In this document: in pieces, positions 24,742 through 33,394 of the stretch | Numbering within the stretch: position 1 is the stretch's first letter | Layout of the letters: each line of letters starts with the position of its first letter | Source of the DNA: Treponema sp. UBA1233 | GTDB lineage: Bacteria; Spirochaetota; Spirochaetia; Treponematales; Treponemataceae | Direction: 5' to 3' | Assembly: GCA_002309305.1 (NCBI GenBank) | Contig: DBWR01000011.1 | Location: forward strand, 7,814-41,733 | Length of the DNA: 33,920 bases | Position numbers and translations under genes: made by a program | The notes under the pieces: model-generated | Database searches by the model: none | What the model saw: only the letters and a program-made list of their open reading frames with translations | Told to the model about the DNA's origin: nothing

Positions 24742-24770
24742 TTGTCCAGATTTCCATCTTGTTGTATCAT
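24742..24770 (+). promoter_or_regulatory. Promoter of the PNPOx-fold gene
   Basis: TTGTCC (24742-24747) is separated by 17 nt from TATCAT (24765-24770). The start codon at 24799 is 28 nt downstream, with GAGGAG before it. It lies back to back with the zinc-ribbon promoter. Confidence 0.6.
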
Positions 24771-24798
24771 TAAAGAAAACAATAATTGAGGAGTATTT

Positions 24799-25188
24799 AT
24801 GAACAGTATTGTTTCTGCATTGAAGAATGTCGGTGTGTTTCACATCGCAACTATTGACGGCGAGCAGAGCCGTGTCAGACCATTTGGTGCGGTTGAAGAA
24901 ATTGACGGTAAAATCTGCCTCATAACTTCAAACCAAAAGGATGTGTTCAAGCAGATTATGGCACACCCTTGCGTAGAAATGTCAGGCATGAACAAGGACG
25001 GTACATGGATTCGTGTAAGTGGAAAACTTGTACGCATTGTGGACGACAAAATAACAGCAACATTCCTTGATCGTGAACCACAGTTAAAGGGCATGTATGC
25101 AGTTGGTGACGGCAAGGTAGAAATACTTGAGCTTACGGAAGCAAAGGGCACGCTCTATTCATTTGGTGGCGCACCCCAAGCTCTTTAA
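24799..25188 (+). CDS. Pyridoxamine 5'-phosphate oxidase-fold flavoprotein
   Basis: The 129-residue product has the split-barrel flavin-binding fold of the PNPOx-like family: GVFHIATIDGEQSRVRPFGAV at the start, where the RVRPF segment is the usual FMN phosphate contact, then ICLITSNQKDVFKQI and WIRVSGKLVRI. The length suits the single-domain group that binds FMN (or F420 in other taxa), whose members reduce quinones, nitro groups or haem-like compounds. True PdxH is longer, so a role in vitamin B6 synthesis is unlikely. GAGGAG precedes the ATG. It is a single-gene transcript that ends 7 nt from the stop of the opposing GH127 gene. The substrate is unknown. Confidence 0.88.
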   Translation: MNSIVSALKNVGVFHIATIDGEQSRVRPFGAVEEIDGKICLITSNQKDVFKQIMAHPCVEMSGMNKDGTWIRVSGKLVRIVDDKITATFLDREPQLKGMYAVGDGKVEILELTEAKGTLYSFGGAPQAL

Positions 25189-25195
25189 TCGTTCA

Positions 25196-27124
25196 TCAGG
25201 AATTTGCTTCGGGGAACCATACGCGCATTTCGTTTTCACCACGGTTTCCCCAGGCAAAGTAAGGAATCATCTTGATTTTCTTAAACTCATACTCAGGACG
25301 CTTTGCAGAATAAAGTTCCTCCTGAGGAAGTTGCCTTATTCCATCCACAGTCAAAAGAGGATTGTTTATTTCAAGCCCTGGGATTTTCCCTTCCACACTT
25401 ATCTTTCCATCCTTTTGCATCCTTAGCGAAATCACGTCACCGTCATTGTCCGCACCCTCAGCACAGTAGAGTACTGGTCCACGGAAAACCGCCGCTTGTG
25501 CCGAAAGGGCCGGTATCTTTGACGAAGGATACACACGATATGGACTTTCATCGAGAATCAGTTCCACAGTATCTCCAGCCTTTACATCAAGGTAGACATA
25601 ACCCTTGTCCAAGTTTAAGTCCACCTTCCCGCCATTTACCGTAAGAGAAACGGATTTGCTCCAGGAAGGAATCCTTACCGCCAGCTGACTTTGACCTGAT
25701 TCAACTTCGTATTTGACTGTAAATTCCTCGGGATAAAGGGTGGTGCATTTAATCTTCATGCCGTTATTAAAGCTAACTTCTCCCGCCGCAAACAGATGGC
25801 AGAACACGGTACTCTCATTTTCTCCATAAGCGTATTTTCCAAAAGAACCCAAGAGCCTTGCAACATTTGGAGGACAGCACGCACATGCATACCACGTGGG
25901 TCTTTGGGGTAATGTGTGTTTATGGGTAGCCGCAACACCAGAGATTCCCGGTATGACTTCCAGAGGATTCACATAGAAGAATCTTTTACCGTCCAGCTGC
26001 ATTCCGGCAAGCACCGCATTGTAAAATGCCCTTTCCATTTGGTCGGAATAAATCCTGTCTACATCCATTTCCAGCATTCGTGAGCCAAAAAACATCAGAC
26101 CTATGGCCGCACAAGTTTCACAGTAGGCAGTGTCCGACGGCAAATCATAATCCACGGTAAACGCTTCGCCAAGATTTGTAGATCCTATTCCTCCGCTAAC
26201 GTAGCTTTGTCTTTTGGTTATGCTCTTCCACAAGTTTTTGCATGAGTCCAGCAGTTTTTGATCATTGATTTCCGATGCCAAATCCGCCATACCGGTATAC
26301 AGATACACCGCACGAACCGCATGACCCTTTGCATCCTTTTGTTCCCTTACCGGAAGATGAGCCTGCATGTATGCACTGTCTGCTCCATCACTACCCCATA
26401 CGCTCCAGTTTCTATTTGCAACCTCCTTCTTGTAATACTCAGGATCTTTTCCACGTTCGTCAATAAAATGATTTGCAAGCTCCAGACATTTTTTGTCTCC
26501 AGTCAAACGGTACATTTTCATCAATGCGAGTTCAACCTCAGGATGCCCCGGAATTCCTTTCTTGTGAAATTCATCGCCCTCAATAAAAACCCTGTAAATG
26601 CATTCTACGTTCTTTTGCATCACTTCCAGAAGCTTTTTCTTTCCTGTTGTTTCGGCATAAGCACACGCTGCTTCCATCATGTGGCCGGCACAGTAAAGCT
26701 CATGCCCTTCGCATAGGTTTGACCAGCGTTTATCCTTGTCTTTGATTGTGAAATAAGTATCAAGATAACCGTCAGTATCCTGGGCCTTTGCAATAATGTC
26801 TATCAATTCATCTGCGGATTTTTCCAGTTCTGCATCAGGGAAAATTGAAAGGGAATAAGCCACAGCCTCAAGCCACTTGGCCGCATCACTGTCCTGAAAA
26901 ACCATGCCGTAGAATCCGTCGTCAACATCCTGTCCGGCAACAGCTTTTCCTGCATTGATGAAATTCTTTACAACATGGCTCTTTTCGGTATTGTCTGCAG
27001 CCTTGTCCCAAAGAACATCATACTGATATGGAATCACTGTTTTTTTAATCAGCGACTGGTAGCTTTTGATGAATCCATCCAGCGGCTTAAATGCATCCTG
27101 AGAAATCTGTTTTTGAACCTTCAT
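25196..27124 (-). CDS. GH127 beta-L-arabinofuranosidase (DUF1680)
   Basis: This is a 642-residue glycoside hydrolase of family 127. It keeps the residues of the Bifidobacterium enzyme HypBA1: E320 in GEAF as acid/base, ETC (E336, C338) and the CACCPPN cluster with C416 as nucleophile and C417, the four latter holding zinc. The fold is an (alpha/alpha)6 barrel followed by beta-sandwich domains. No signal peptide is present, so the enzyme acts in the cytoplasm on imported arabino-oligosaccharides or glycopeptide-derived sugars. A GTG at 27148 overlaps the dehydrogenase stop, but the ATG at 27124 has GAGG 5 nt upstream and is preferred. The gene is second in an operon with the alcohol dehydrogenase, under likely control of the divergent AraC regulator. 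Confidence 0.93.
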   Translation of the reverse strand: MKVQKQISQDAFKPLDGFIKSYQSLIKKTVIPYQYDVLWDKAADNTEKSHVVKNFINAGKAVAGQDVDDGFYGMVFQDSDAAKWLEAVAYSLSIFPDAELEKSADELIDIIAKAQDTDGYLDTYFTIKDKDKRWSNLCEGHELYCAGHMMEAACAYAETTGKKKLLEVMQKNVECIYRVFIEGDEFHKKGIPGHPEVELALMKMYRLTGDKKCLELANHFIDERGKDPEYYKKEVANRNWSVWGSDGADSAYMQAHLPVREQKDAKGHAVRAVYLYTGMADLASEINDQKLLDSCKNLWKSITKRQSYVSGGIGSTNLGEAFTVDYDLPSDTAYCETCAAIGLMFFGSRMLEMDVDRIYSDQMERAFYNAVLAGMQLDGKRFFYVNPLEVIPGISGVAATHKHTLPQRPTWYACACCPPNVARLLGSFGKYAYGENESTVFCHLFAAGEVSFNNGMKIKCTTLYPEEFTVKYEVESGQSQLAVRIPSWSKSVSLTVNGGKVDLNLDKGYVYLDVKAGDTVELILDESPYRVYPSSKIPALSAQAAVFRGPVLYCAEGADNDGDVISLRMQKDGKISVEGKIPGLEINNPLLTVDGIRQLPQEELYSAKRPEYEFKKIKMIPYFAWGNRGENEMRVWFPEANS

Positions 27125-27147
27125 AAGAGCCTCTTTGCGTTTTATCA

Positions 27148-28323
27148 CTACACCATCATCTGATAGATTTTTGTGCAGTCTTCCTTGCTCAAGGTAACAA
27201 AGCCGGAGATTGAGCCCTGTCTTCCATCGCCGTTGCAGAGTACGTCAACCAGCTTTGGAATGTCCTCTTCCTTTGCACCCAGTTCGGCAAAATTCTTTGG
27301 CATGCCAATGGAAACAAGGAATGACTGGAATGCATTGATTCCCTCAAGGGCAGTGACTTCAGGATGATCAAAATCCATCTGGCAGCCCCAGACACGGACG
27401 GCAACCTTTGCAAAACGATTTACGTCATGATTCATCACATATTTGAAAACGGCAGGCATCGTCACCGCAAGACCCGCACCGTGAGCGCAATCGTAAAGTG
27501 CGGAAAGCTCGTGTTCTATGTTGTGGCTGTTCCAGTCCTGGCTTCGGCCTACACCGCATGAATTGTTGTGAGCCATCATTCCAGCCCACATGATGTTTGC
27601 ACGGGCCTCGTAATTGTTGGGGTCTGCTATTACCCTTGGTCCCTCATGCTTCATTGTCAAAAGAAGGGCCTCAATCAATCTGTCGGTAACTTCAACTTCC
27701 TTTGAATTTGTAAGGTAACGCTCGTAAAGGTGTGCCATGATGTCGGTGATTCCAGCCGCAGTCTGATGTGGAGGCAGAGTCTGTGTCAACGCCGGATTCA
27801 AGATGCTGAACTTTGGCCTGATTGCATTTCCGCTTGCACCGCGCTTGAACATTCCGTCTTCCTTTGTGATGACCGAGTCACCGCTGCCTTCGCTTCCAGC
27901 AGCCGCAATTGTAAGGACAGTTCCTATCGGGAGTGCTTTTTCAATAGGCTTTCCCATGTAGAAATCCCAGAAATCTCCGTCATAAACTACACCAGCCGCA
28001 ATGGCCTTTGCAGAATCAATAACACTACCACCCCCCACAGCGAGGATAAAATCAACTTTTTCTTTTTTGCAAAGCTCTATGCCCTCGTAGACAAGGCCGC
28101 TTCTTGGATTCGGCTTTACTCCGCCAAGACTCACATATGGAATTCCAGCACCCTTCAAAGAAGCTTCAACCCTGTCCAAGAGTCCTGAACGTTTTGCGCT
28201 GTTACCGCCAAAATGAATGAGGACCTTGCTTCCCCAAAATCTTTTTATCAAATCTCCAGCCTGAGCTTCAGAATCCTTTCCAAAGGCAAAGAATGTCGGT
28301 GAATAAAATGTAAAGTTTTCCAT
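27148..28323 (-). CDS. Iron-containing alcohol dehydrogenase (BdhA/YqhD-like)
   Basis: The 391-residue protein belongs to the group III iron-dependent dehydrogenases. It starts MENFTFYSPTFFAFGKD as the butanol dehydrogenase subgroup does. The nucleotide-binding motif GGGSVID is at 97-103, and the metal ligands lie in DIMAHLYE and in HNIEHELSALYDCAHGAG. It would reduce an aldehyde with NAD(P)H in the cytoplasm, perhaps disposing of reactive aldehydes or of reducing power from pentose fermentation. A GAGGAG lies unusually far (about 14 nt) from the ATG. Its TAG overlaps a GTG of the GH127 frame by one base. The actual alcohol/aldehyde pair cannot be assigned. Confidence 0.92.
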   Translation of the reverse strand: MENFTFYSPTFFAFGKDSEAQAGDLIKRFWGSKVLIHFGGNSAKRSGLLDRVEASLKGAGIPYVSLGGVKPNPRSGLVYEGIELCKKEKVDFILAVGGGSVIDSAKAIAAGVVYDGDFWDFYMGKPIEKALPIGTVLTIAAAGSEGSGDSVITKEDGMFKRGASGNAIRPKFSILNPALTQTLPPHQTAAGITDIMAHLYERYLTNSKEVEVTDRLIEALLLTMKHEGPRVIADPNNYEARANIMWAGMMAHNNSCGVGRSQDWNSHNIEHELSALYDCAHGAGLAVTMPAVFKYVMNHDVNRFAKVAVRVWGCQMDFDHPEVTALEGINAFQSFLVSIGMPKNFAELGAKEEDIPKLVDVLCNGDGRQGSISGFVTLSKEDCTKIYQMMV

Positions 28324-28411
28324 CTATTATTATATTTCTCCTCATATAAAGGATAAAGCAAGATTTGAAAAAAATAAAGAAGAATTTTACTGAAAATTGC
28401 CCATTTTTTGC

Positions 28412-28427
28412 TATAATATGTTATTAT
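28412..28427 (+). promoter_or_regulatory. Twin -10 boxes of the AraC-type regulator gene
   Basis: TATAAT (28412-28417) and TATTAT (28422-28427) lie in tandem. The second ends 7 nt before the ATG at 28435 and would give a leaderless message; the first would give a leader of about ten bases. No Shine-Dalgarno and no convincing -35 is seen. Confidence 0.4.
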
Positions 28428-28434
28428 ATTGGTA

Positions 28435-29286
28435 ATGGAAAAGGAAATAATCAAATATCCGCGAATACATGGAGTCTCATTTACACAGGGGGGTACCTCA
28501 TCAACTTTCCCCCAGCACTGGCACAATGCGGCAGAATTCCACCTTATTATGAAGGACGACGGCGTTTATAAAATTGACGGAATAACCTACAAGCCTAATG
28601 CGGGAGACATCCTCCTGATATGGCCCAGGGAACTGCATGAAGTGGTACACTGCAACAAGGATGGCACCGTGTTCGTTCAATTTTCTTCATATCTGTTGGA
28701 AAGCAACTCCGATTTTGCGGCCGCCTCACATTTTTTAAATGACTGCCATCTGATAAAAAAGAGCGAAAATCAGGAGCTGACGGAAAAAATATCCAATTTT
28801 ATTTATGAAATCAGGGATACGCACAACCAGAAAAAACCGTTTGCAGAAACACGATGCAAGCTGCTGATTTACGAAATTCTTCTGGCAATCGGGGATTTTG
28901 TCCTCAAGGAACGCAGGGATAACTGGCAGGATGGAATGCTGACCGACAAACTCTGGGAATACATCCGTTTTGCATGCAGCTACATAACCGAGCATTCTTC
29001 CGAAAACATCACGCAACTTGAAGTGGCCGAAAAGACCGGCTTGAGTCAATTCTATTTTTCAAAGCTCTTTAATGAATACACGAAAATGAGTTTCCCGTCA
29101 TTTCTGGCAGAAATTCGCGTTCAGAATGCAATCACCCTGCTGGAAAACGAAAACCTTTCTGTTGCCAACTGTGCCTTTGAATCAGGATTTCAGTCCATCA
29201 CCACATTCAACAAGATTTTCCACGAGATTATCGGCTGCAGTCCAAGGGAATACAGGAAGATGCATTCCCACAATCACCAAAAGTGA
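28435..29286 (+). CDS. AraC-family transcriptional regulator
   Basis: The 283-residue product has an N-terminal cupin sugar-sensing domain (HWHNAAEFHLIMKDDG, YKPNAGDILLIWP) and a C-terminal pair of AraC helix-turn-helix motifs from about residue 190: ITQLEVAEKTGLSQFYFSKLF and ANCAFESGFQSITTFNKIFHEIIGCSPREYR. The ATG at 28435 is chosen; a TTG two codons earlier is possible. It is divergent from the alcohol dehydrogenase/GH127 operon, 111 nt apart, so it most likely regulates that operon in response to an arabinose-containing sugar. That ligand is inferred. Its last 59 nt overlap the 3' end of the opposing DUF2156 gene. Confidence 0.93.
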   Translation: MEKEIIKYPRIHGVSFTQGGTSSTFPQHWHNAAEFHLIMKDDGVYKIDGITYKPNAGDILLIWPRELHEVVHCNKDGTVFVQFSSYLLESNSDFAAASHFLNDCHLIKKSENQELTEKISNFIYEIRDTHNQKKPFAETRCKLLIYEILLAIGDFVLKERRDNWQDGMLTDKLWEYIRFACSYITEHSSENITQLEVAEKTGLSQFYFSKLFNEYTKMSFPSFLAEIRVQNAITLLENENLSVANCAFESGFQSITTFNKIFHEIIGCSPREYRKMHSHNHQK

Positions 29287-30202
29287 TTTCCACAAGATAT
29301 TTTTCAAGGACCTGTTCCGGGTAGTATGAAAGCTTTGCCTTACGAAGTCCCTCGATTCCCAAGTCTTCCTCGCGGTTAAGGAATTCTGTCCCAGCTGTCT
29401 TGGCAAACTCATTGTTGATTACCGCATATCCACCGTCGCGTCCAAAAGAGTAAAGGCATTTTTCAAAATGAATGTCCGTCACCATTCCGCTTAAAATACT
29501 GGAGATGCAAAATGCAACAGGCTCACCGGCAACCAAAAGGATCCCCCCACTCATTCCGCAGGCCTTGGAGAAAGTTTCAAAATCGTCCAGGGCAAAAGTG
29601 ATTATCTCCTTTTCAATCTGCAAATCGGAAAGGGTGCCGTCGTTCATGGCAAAGTCTCTGTTTTCCTCAAGCCATTTTTCTTCAACTCTACGGGCAAAAT
29701 CGAGATTGTCCTTGTTCAAAAGTTCAAAGCTAAAATCGGAATATTTGTTTTGGAACTGATGGATGTGGTTTCGCTTTCTGCTGTATTTTTTTCCCTCAAG
29801 CCCCGAAAGGTTTTTTGTCAGGTAAATGTAGTCTCCTGATTCCGGTGTGGGAGTGATTTTTGCATTGGGAAATAATTGTACAAGAATGTCTTTTTCATCC
29901 GCCGTAATGTTTTGAAAGGTCAGTCCTCCGTCTTCATGCTTTTCGCTTTTACACAGCATTTCAAGGGCTTCCTTTATTCCGCTTTTATCTGCATCAATAT
30001 TGTGTGGAAAACTGTAGAGCGTTTTTCCGTCTGCAAAATATTTTTCAAAAATCCATGGACCTTCAAGTGCAAGCTGAGAATTGAATTTACTCTGATATAA
30101 TACTGAATTTACCGCACTGTAATTGTTTGCAAAAAATTCATTATTGTGCGCAGATTTATGCAGAGTCTCCAAATCAAAAATGCTTGTCTTCCGCCAGTTC
30201 AA
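29228..30202 (-). CDS. DUF2156 (LPG synthetase C-terminal-like) protein
   Basis: This 324-residue protein matches DUF2156, the GNAT-type acyl/aminoacyl-transferase fold found in the C-terminal half of phosphatidylglycerol lysyltransferase. Typical segments are the YIYLTKNLSGLEGKKYSRKRNHIHQF region, ALDDFETF and the end FLNREEDLGIEGLRKAKLSYYP. It lacks the membrane part of MprF, so it is a cytoplasmic stand-alone version with unknown acceptor. The start is a TTG (30200-30202) directly after the TAA of the alpha/beta hydrolase, with GGAGG 10 nt upstream inside that gene; no other start fits. The last 18 or so residues, rich in Cys and Ser, lie within the overlap with the AraC gene and look like an added tail. 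Confidence 0.85.
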   Translation of the reverse strand: MNWRKTSIFDLETLHKSAHNNEFFANNYSAVNSVLYQSKFNSQLALEGPWIFEKYFADGKTLYSFPHNIDADKSGIKEALEMLCKSEKHEDGGLTFQNITADEKDILVQLFPNAKITPTPESGDYIYLTKNLSGLEGKKYSRKRNHIHQFQNKYSDFSFELLNKDNLDFARRVEEKWLEENRDFAMNDGTLSDLQIEKEIITFALDDFETFSKACGMSGGILLVAGEPVAFCISSILSGMVTDIHFEKCLYSFGRDGGYAVINNEFAKTAGTEFLNREEDLGIEGLRKAKLSYYPEQVLEKYLVEITFGDCGNASSCIPLDCSR

Positions 30203-30991
30203 TTATCTAAATCCTCCAAGCCATGTACACACAATGTTTTCAAACATTTCCGGCTGCTCTATCTGAAGATTGTGACCGGCATTGTTTACCGCAAAATATG
30301 TGGAGTTGGCATAAACTTTCATCAGGTCAAACTGATCCTTGTAGCCTACTATGGAATCCTGTTTTCCTGCAATAATCAGGCATGGAATTTTACATGGGGA
30401 ATCATACTTGTCAGGGTTATACGAAAGTTCTCCCTTTAGGGTGTGATTCAAATAATCCCAGTCAGCCTTTTTAAGTGCCGGCAGAATAGAGACCTTGTAA
30501 CGCTCCCAGACTTTTTTGGTAAGGAGGACATTCATCATCGTAAAGTTTTTGTATTCGTCTTCCGTAAGCGATGACAAAAGTTCCTCATCTTTTTCCACAA
30601 TGGTCACAGGTTCCACATGACCTTTTTTCACACCGGGGAATACACCTGGACAAAGCAGAATCATTTTAAGAACCATGTCCTGATGTTTGTTTACAAAAGC
30701 CCTTGTAAGGAAACCGCCAAATGACTGCCCCACCATGATGAATTTTTCCCCGATGACATTTAGGGCAAAATCATAAAGAAGCGCAAGGATGTCGTCTGCA
30801 TTTTTAACTTCACCTTTTTCGGAATTTCCCATACCGGGCAAATCAATGTAATAGCGCTTATAGCCGTCAAGTTTTGCAAACACAGGTTCAAAAGCGGCCT
30901 TCATCGTAATGCTGCAGATTCCCCAACCGTGGACAATGAGCACAGGAATTCCTTGGCCGATGATTTCGTAATCAATGATTCCATGCTTCAT
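30203..30991 (-). CDS. Alpha/beta hydrolase
   Basis: The 262-residue protein has a complete alpha/beta hydrolase pattern: the HGWG oxyanion strand near residue 21, the nucleophile elbow GQSFGG with S90, an aspartate at D212 (IIAGKQDSIVG) and the histidine H240 in NAGHN. No signal peptide is seen, so it is cytoplasmic. The family covers esterases, lipases and C-C hydrolases, and the cap region (about 115-190) shows no diagnostic motif. GGAGG lies 6 nt before the ATG. It is second of three genes, 30 nt behind the DinB-like gene and directly ahead of the DUF2156 gene. The substrate is unknown. Confidence 0.9.
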   Translation of the reverse strand: MKHGIIDYEIIGQGIPVLIVHGWGICSITMKAAFEPVFAKLDGYKRYYIDLPGMGNSEKGEVKNADDILALLYDFALNVIGEKFIMVGQSFGGFLTRAFVNKHQDMVLKMILLCPGVFPGVKKGHVEPVTIVEKDEELLSSLTEDEYKNFTMMNVLLTKKVWERYKVSILPALKKADWDYLNHTLKGELSYNPDKYDSPCKIPCLIIAGKQDSIVGYKDQFDLMKVYANSTYFAVNNAGHNLQIEQPEMFENIVCTWLGGFR

Positions 30992-31021
30992 TTTATGCCT
31001 CCATTATCATGCCATTGTAGG

Positions 31022-31558
31022 TCAGACATTTCTTGTTTCCGCAAAAAACCTTTTGTTCAATTTGGTCAAACCGGTGAATTTGTTCCATTCCTTTTTTGAG
31101 TTGAAGGTGATTGCACTTGAAACACCAACATGCCACATCATGTGACGGAACTGTGCCAGAATCAATTCAAGCCGTGTGTAATCAGAGCCGAATGGTTTTT
31201 CAAGAAGTTCTGCTACCGTAAGCCTTTCAAAATATGCGTCAATCTTTGCCTTTACGTAATCAAGATATTTCAAGAGCTGTTCTCGGGAAATAACTATGGA
31301 TGAATCCTTTTCGTAACCTTCACGATTGGGATCGATGACGCTCAAGTTTTCCGGAATGCCAAAAAGCTTTTCCCCCTCGTAGACATAATCCATGGGGTTG
31401 ATGTAAAACCTGTCCATGGAATGAAGGTAATGGAAAATATAACGCGAATTGTTTTCCGCATCAAATACGGTTTCCAGATCTGCCACAAGAATCTGTTCCC
31501 TTATGTTGATGAAGTTTATTTCCTGCTGGTCTTTAATCTGCTTAATCATTTCTTCCAT
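31022..31558 (-). CDS. DinB-like four-helix protein
   Basis: The 178-residue product is helical, with the DinB-type spacing of metal-binding histidines: H46 in YLHSMDRFY and H139 and H143 in FRHMMWHVG. DinB-like proteins use such a triad to hold a divalent metal, often acting as thiol transferases; this one may be catalytic or only structural. The start at 31558 is chosen since GGAGG lies 9 nt upstream. A frame from 31579 would begin within the promoter (TATAAT at 31581-31586) and read through that GGAGG. It is the first gene of the unit with the hydrolase and DUF2156 genes. Family assignment is from the histidine pattern only. Confidence 0.75.
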   Translation of the reverse strand: MEEMIKQIKDQQEINFINIREQILVADLETVFDAENNSRYIFHYLHSMDRFYINPMDYVYEGEKLFGIPENLSVIDPNREGYEKDSSIVISREQLLKYLDYVKAKIDAYFERLTVAELLEKPFGSDYTRLELILAQFRHMMWHVGVSSAITFNSKKEWNKFTGLTKLNKRFFAETRNV

Positions 31559-31580
31559 GATGCAAAGCCTCCATGACATG

Positions 31581-31586
31581 ATTATA
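31581..31586 (-). promoter_or_regulatory. -10 box of the DinB-like/hydrolase/DUF2156 unit
   Basis: A perfect TATAAT on the minus strand lies 22 nt before the start at 31558 and just ahead of the GGAGG site. No good -35 is found at 16-18 nt. Confidence 0.4.
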
Positions 31587-31654
31587 GCGTATCATCAAGA
31601 CTAATGAAACCAACGCATTTACAAATCTTTATAACAATTTTACACCGCAGGTCG

Positions 31655-33394
31655 TTATGCCTCATTCAAATTTTGGACGGTATGGAGCTTGTAATACTCT
31701 CCCTTTTTTGCCATAAGCTCATCATGGGTTCCCTGCTCTGCTATTCCATGGTCGTTGACAACGGCAATTTTGTCCGCATTCTTTATCGTGGAAAGCCTGT
31801 GCGCTATCACAAGGGTTGTACGTCCTTTTGTAAGCTCATCAAATGAATGCTGTATCTTGATTTCTGTTGCAGTATCCAGGGCAGATGTTGCCTCATCAAG
31901 AATGAGGATAGGCGGATTTTTCAGGAAACACCTTGCAATCGAAACCCTCTGCTTTTGTCCTCCACTCAGCTTGATTCCACGCTCACCGACAATCGTATCG
32001 TAGGCATTGGGCATGAGCATTATGTCATCATGAATTTCCGCACGCCTTGCCGCCTGTTCAATTTCCGCATCACTAGCACCCGGTTTGCCATACGCGATAT
32101 TCTCCTTGATAGTTCCCGCAAACAAAAATACATCCTGCTGGACAATTCCAATCTGCTGCCGTAACGAGGATTTTTTTATGCGTCTGATATCAATTCCGTC
32201 CAGACTGATTTCACCGCCAGTGATTTCATAAAAGCGCGGGATAAGGTTGCAAATGGTTGATTTTCCTCCGCCACTGGCACCCACAAGAGCAAATTTTTCG
32301 CCCGAATGAATGTCCAGATTCACGTCATTCAATACAGGGAAATTCTCCGTATAAGAAAACGATACATCCTTAAAGCTGATGTTGCCTCTTGCAGAAAGAA
32401 TCTCTACGGCATCAGGAACATCAGCCGGCTCTGGTTCAGTACGCATCAATTCTACAAATCTGTTAAAACCAGCCATACCTGTAGTATACTGCTCTACAAA
32501 ACCATTTAATCTTTTTATGGGTCCAACAAAGCTTGCAACAAACAAATTGGCCGCAACCAAATCAGGAAGAGTCATTTTATCTTTCATGATAAAATACCCG
32601 CCCACAGCCAAAGTAAGGAGCGAAAGAAGATTATTGCAGAATTCAATATTGGTAAAGAAACTCGCCATGTAACGGAAACGGCCTTTCTTTGCCTCACTAT
32701 ATTGCCTGTTATAAACGTCAAAACGTTTCCTTTCAAAATCTTCGTTATTGAATCCCTTTGTTACACGAATGCCTGATATGCTTGATTCCAAACCGGCATT
32801 AACTTCTGCAGTTGTTTCCTTTACTTTGGTGGAAGACCTGGAAAGATTTCTGCGTGAAATAAAAACTATAACAAAAATCACAGGAAGCATGATGAACACA
32901 ATTATTGCAAGCTCCCACCTTATGGTCAAAAGCAAGACAAATGCCCCAATAAGATTCAGCATGGCAATTGAAAAATCTTCAGGTCCATGGTGGGCAAGCT
33001 CTGTTATTTCAAAAAGATCGGTAGTTGCCCTGGACATGATTTTACCAGTACGGTTTGTGTCATAAAAGCTAAAAGGCAAATCCTCCAGATGATCAAAGAC
33101 ATCACGCCTCATATCCTGTTCTACAAGATTACCAAAAATATGACCCCAATAAGCTACAAACCAGTTGCACATTTTATGAATGCAAAAGCCAACAAGCAAA
33201 ATGCCGACAAGAATCAAAAAGGTTTTTAACTGATGATTTGGAATCAGGGTATTCAGCGCATATCGGGAAAACATAGGAAAGGCAACATCAATGGCCGCCA
33301 TAAAAAAAGCACAGATCATGTCTGCAATAAAAAGCCCAAGATGAGGTTTGTAATAAGAGAAAAAAATCTTAAGCGGATGTCTGTTAAAATCCAT
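31655..33394 (-). CDS. ABC exporter, fused membrane and ATPase domains
   Basis: This is a 579-residue half-transporter that works as a homo- or heterodimer in the inner membrane. The N-terminal 310 residues hold the six-helix exporter domain. The ATPase domain has Walker A GASGGGKST at 372-380, signature LSGGQ at 476-480, Walker B ILILDEATSALD near 496-507, and the H-loop IAHRLSTI. All catalytic residues are intact. AAGGAG lies 5 nt before the ATG. The family (MsbA/LmrA/BmrA-like) exports lipids, drugs or peptides, and the substrate cannot be inferred. No partner half-transporter gene is adjacent, so a homodimer is likely. The gene is followed by a 75-nt gap without an obvious terminator. Confidence 0.95.
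   Translation of the reverse strand: MDFNRHPLKIFFSYYKPHLGLFIADMICAFFMAAIDVAFPMFSRYALNTLIPNHQLKTFLILVGILLVGFCIHKMCNWFVAYWGHIFGNLVEQDMRRDVFDHLEDLPFSFYDTNRTGKIMSRATTDLFEITELAHHGPEDFSIAMLNLIGAFVLLLTIRWELAIIVFIMLPVIFVIVFISRRNLSRSSTKVKETTAEVNAGLESSISGIRVTKGFNNEDFERKRFDVYNRQYSEAKKGRFRYMASFFTNIEFCNNLLSLLTLAVGGYFIMKDKMTLPDLVAANLFVASFVGPIKRLNGFVEQYTTGMAGFNRFVELMRTEPEPADVPDAVEILSARGNISFKDVSFSYTENFPVLNDVNLDIHSGEKFALVGASGGGKSTICNLIPRFYEITGGEISLDGIDIRRIKKSSLRQQIGIVQQDVFLFAGTIKENIAYGKPGASDAEIEQAARRAEIHDDIMLMPNAYDTIVGERGIKLSGGQKQRVSIARCFLKNPPILILDEATSALDTATEIKIQHSFDELTKGRTTLVIAHRLSTIKNADKIAVVNDHGIAEQGTHDELMAKKGEYYKLHTVQNLNEA

Noticed and set aside
28031..28036. C6 run in the alcohol dehydrogenase gene
   Set aside because: It simply encodes the conserved GGG of the nucleotide-binding motif.
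28488..28493. G6 run near the start of the AraC gene, considered as a coding phase-variation tract
   Set aside because: Six bases is too short to slip often, and it encodes ordinary residues.
31580..31654. Possible terminator after the ABC exporter gene
   Set aside because: No stable hairpin with a T-run could be found in this gap.
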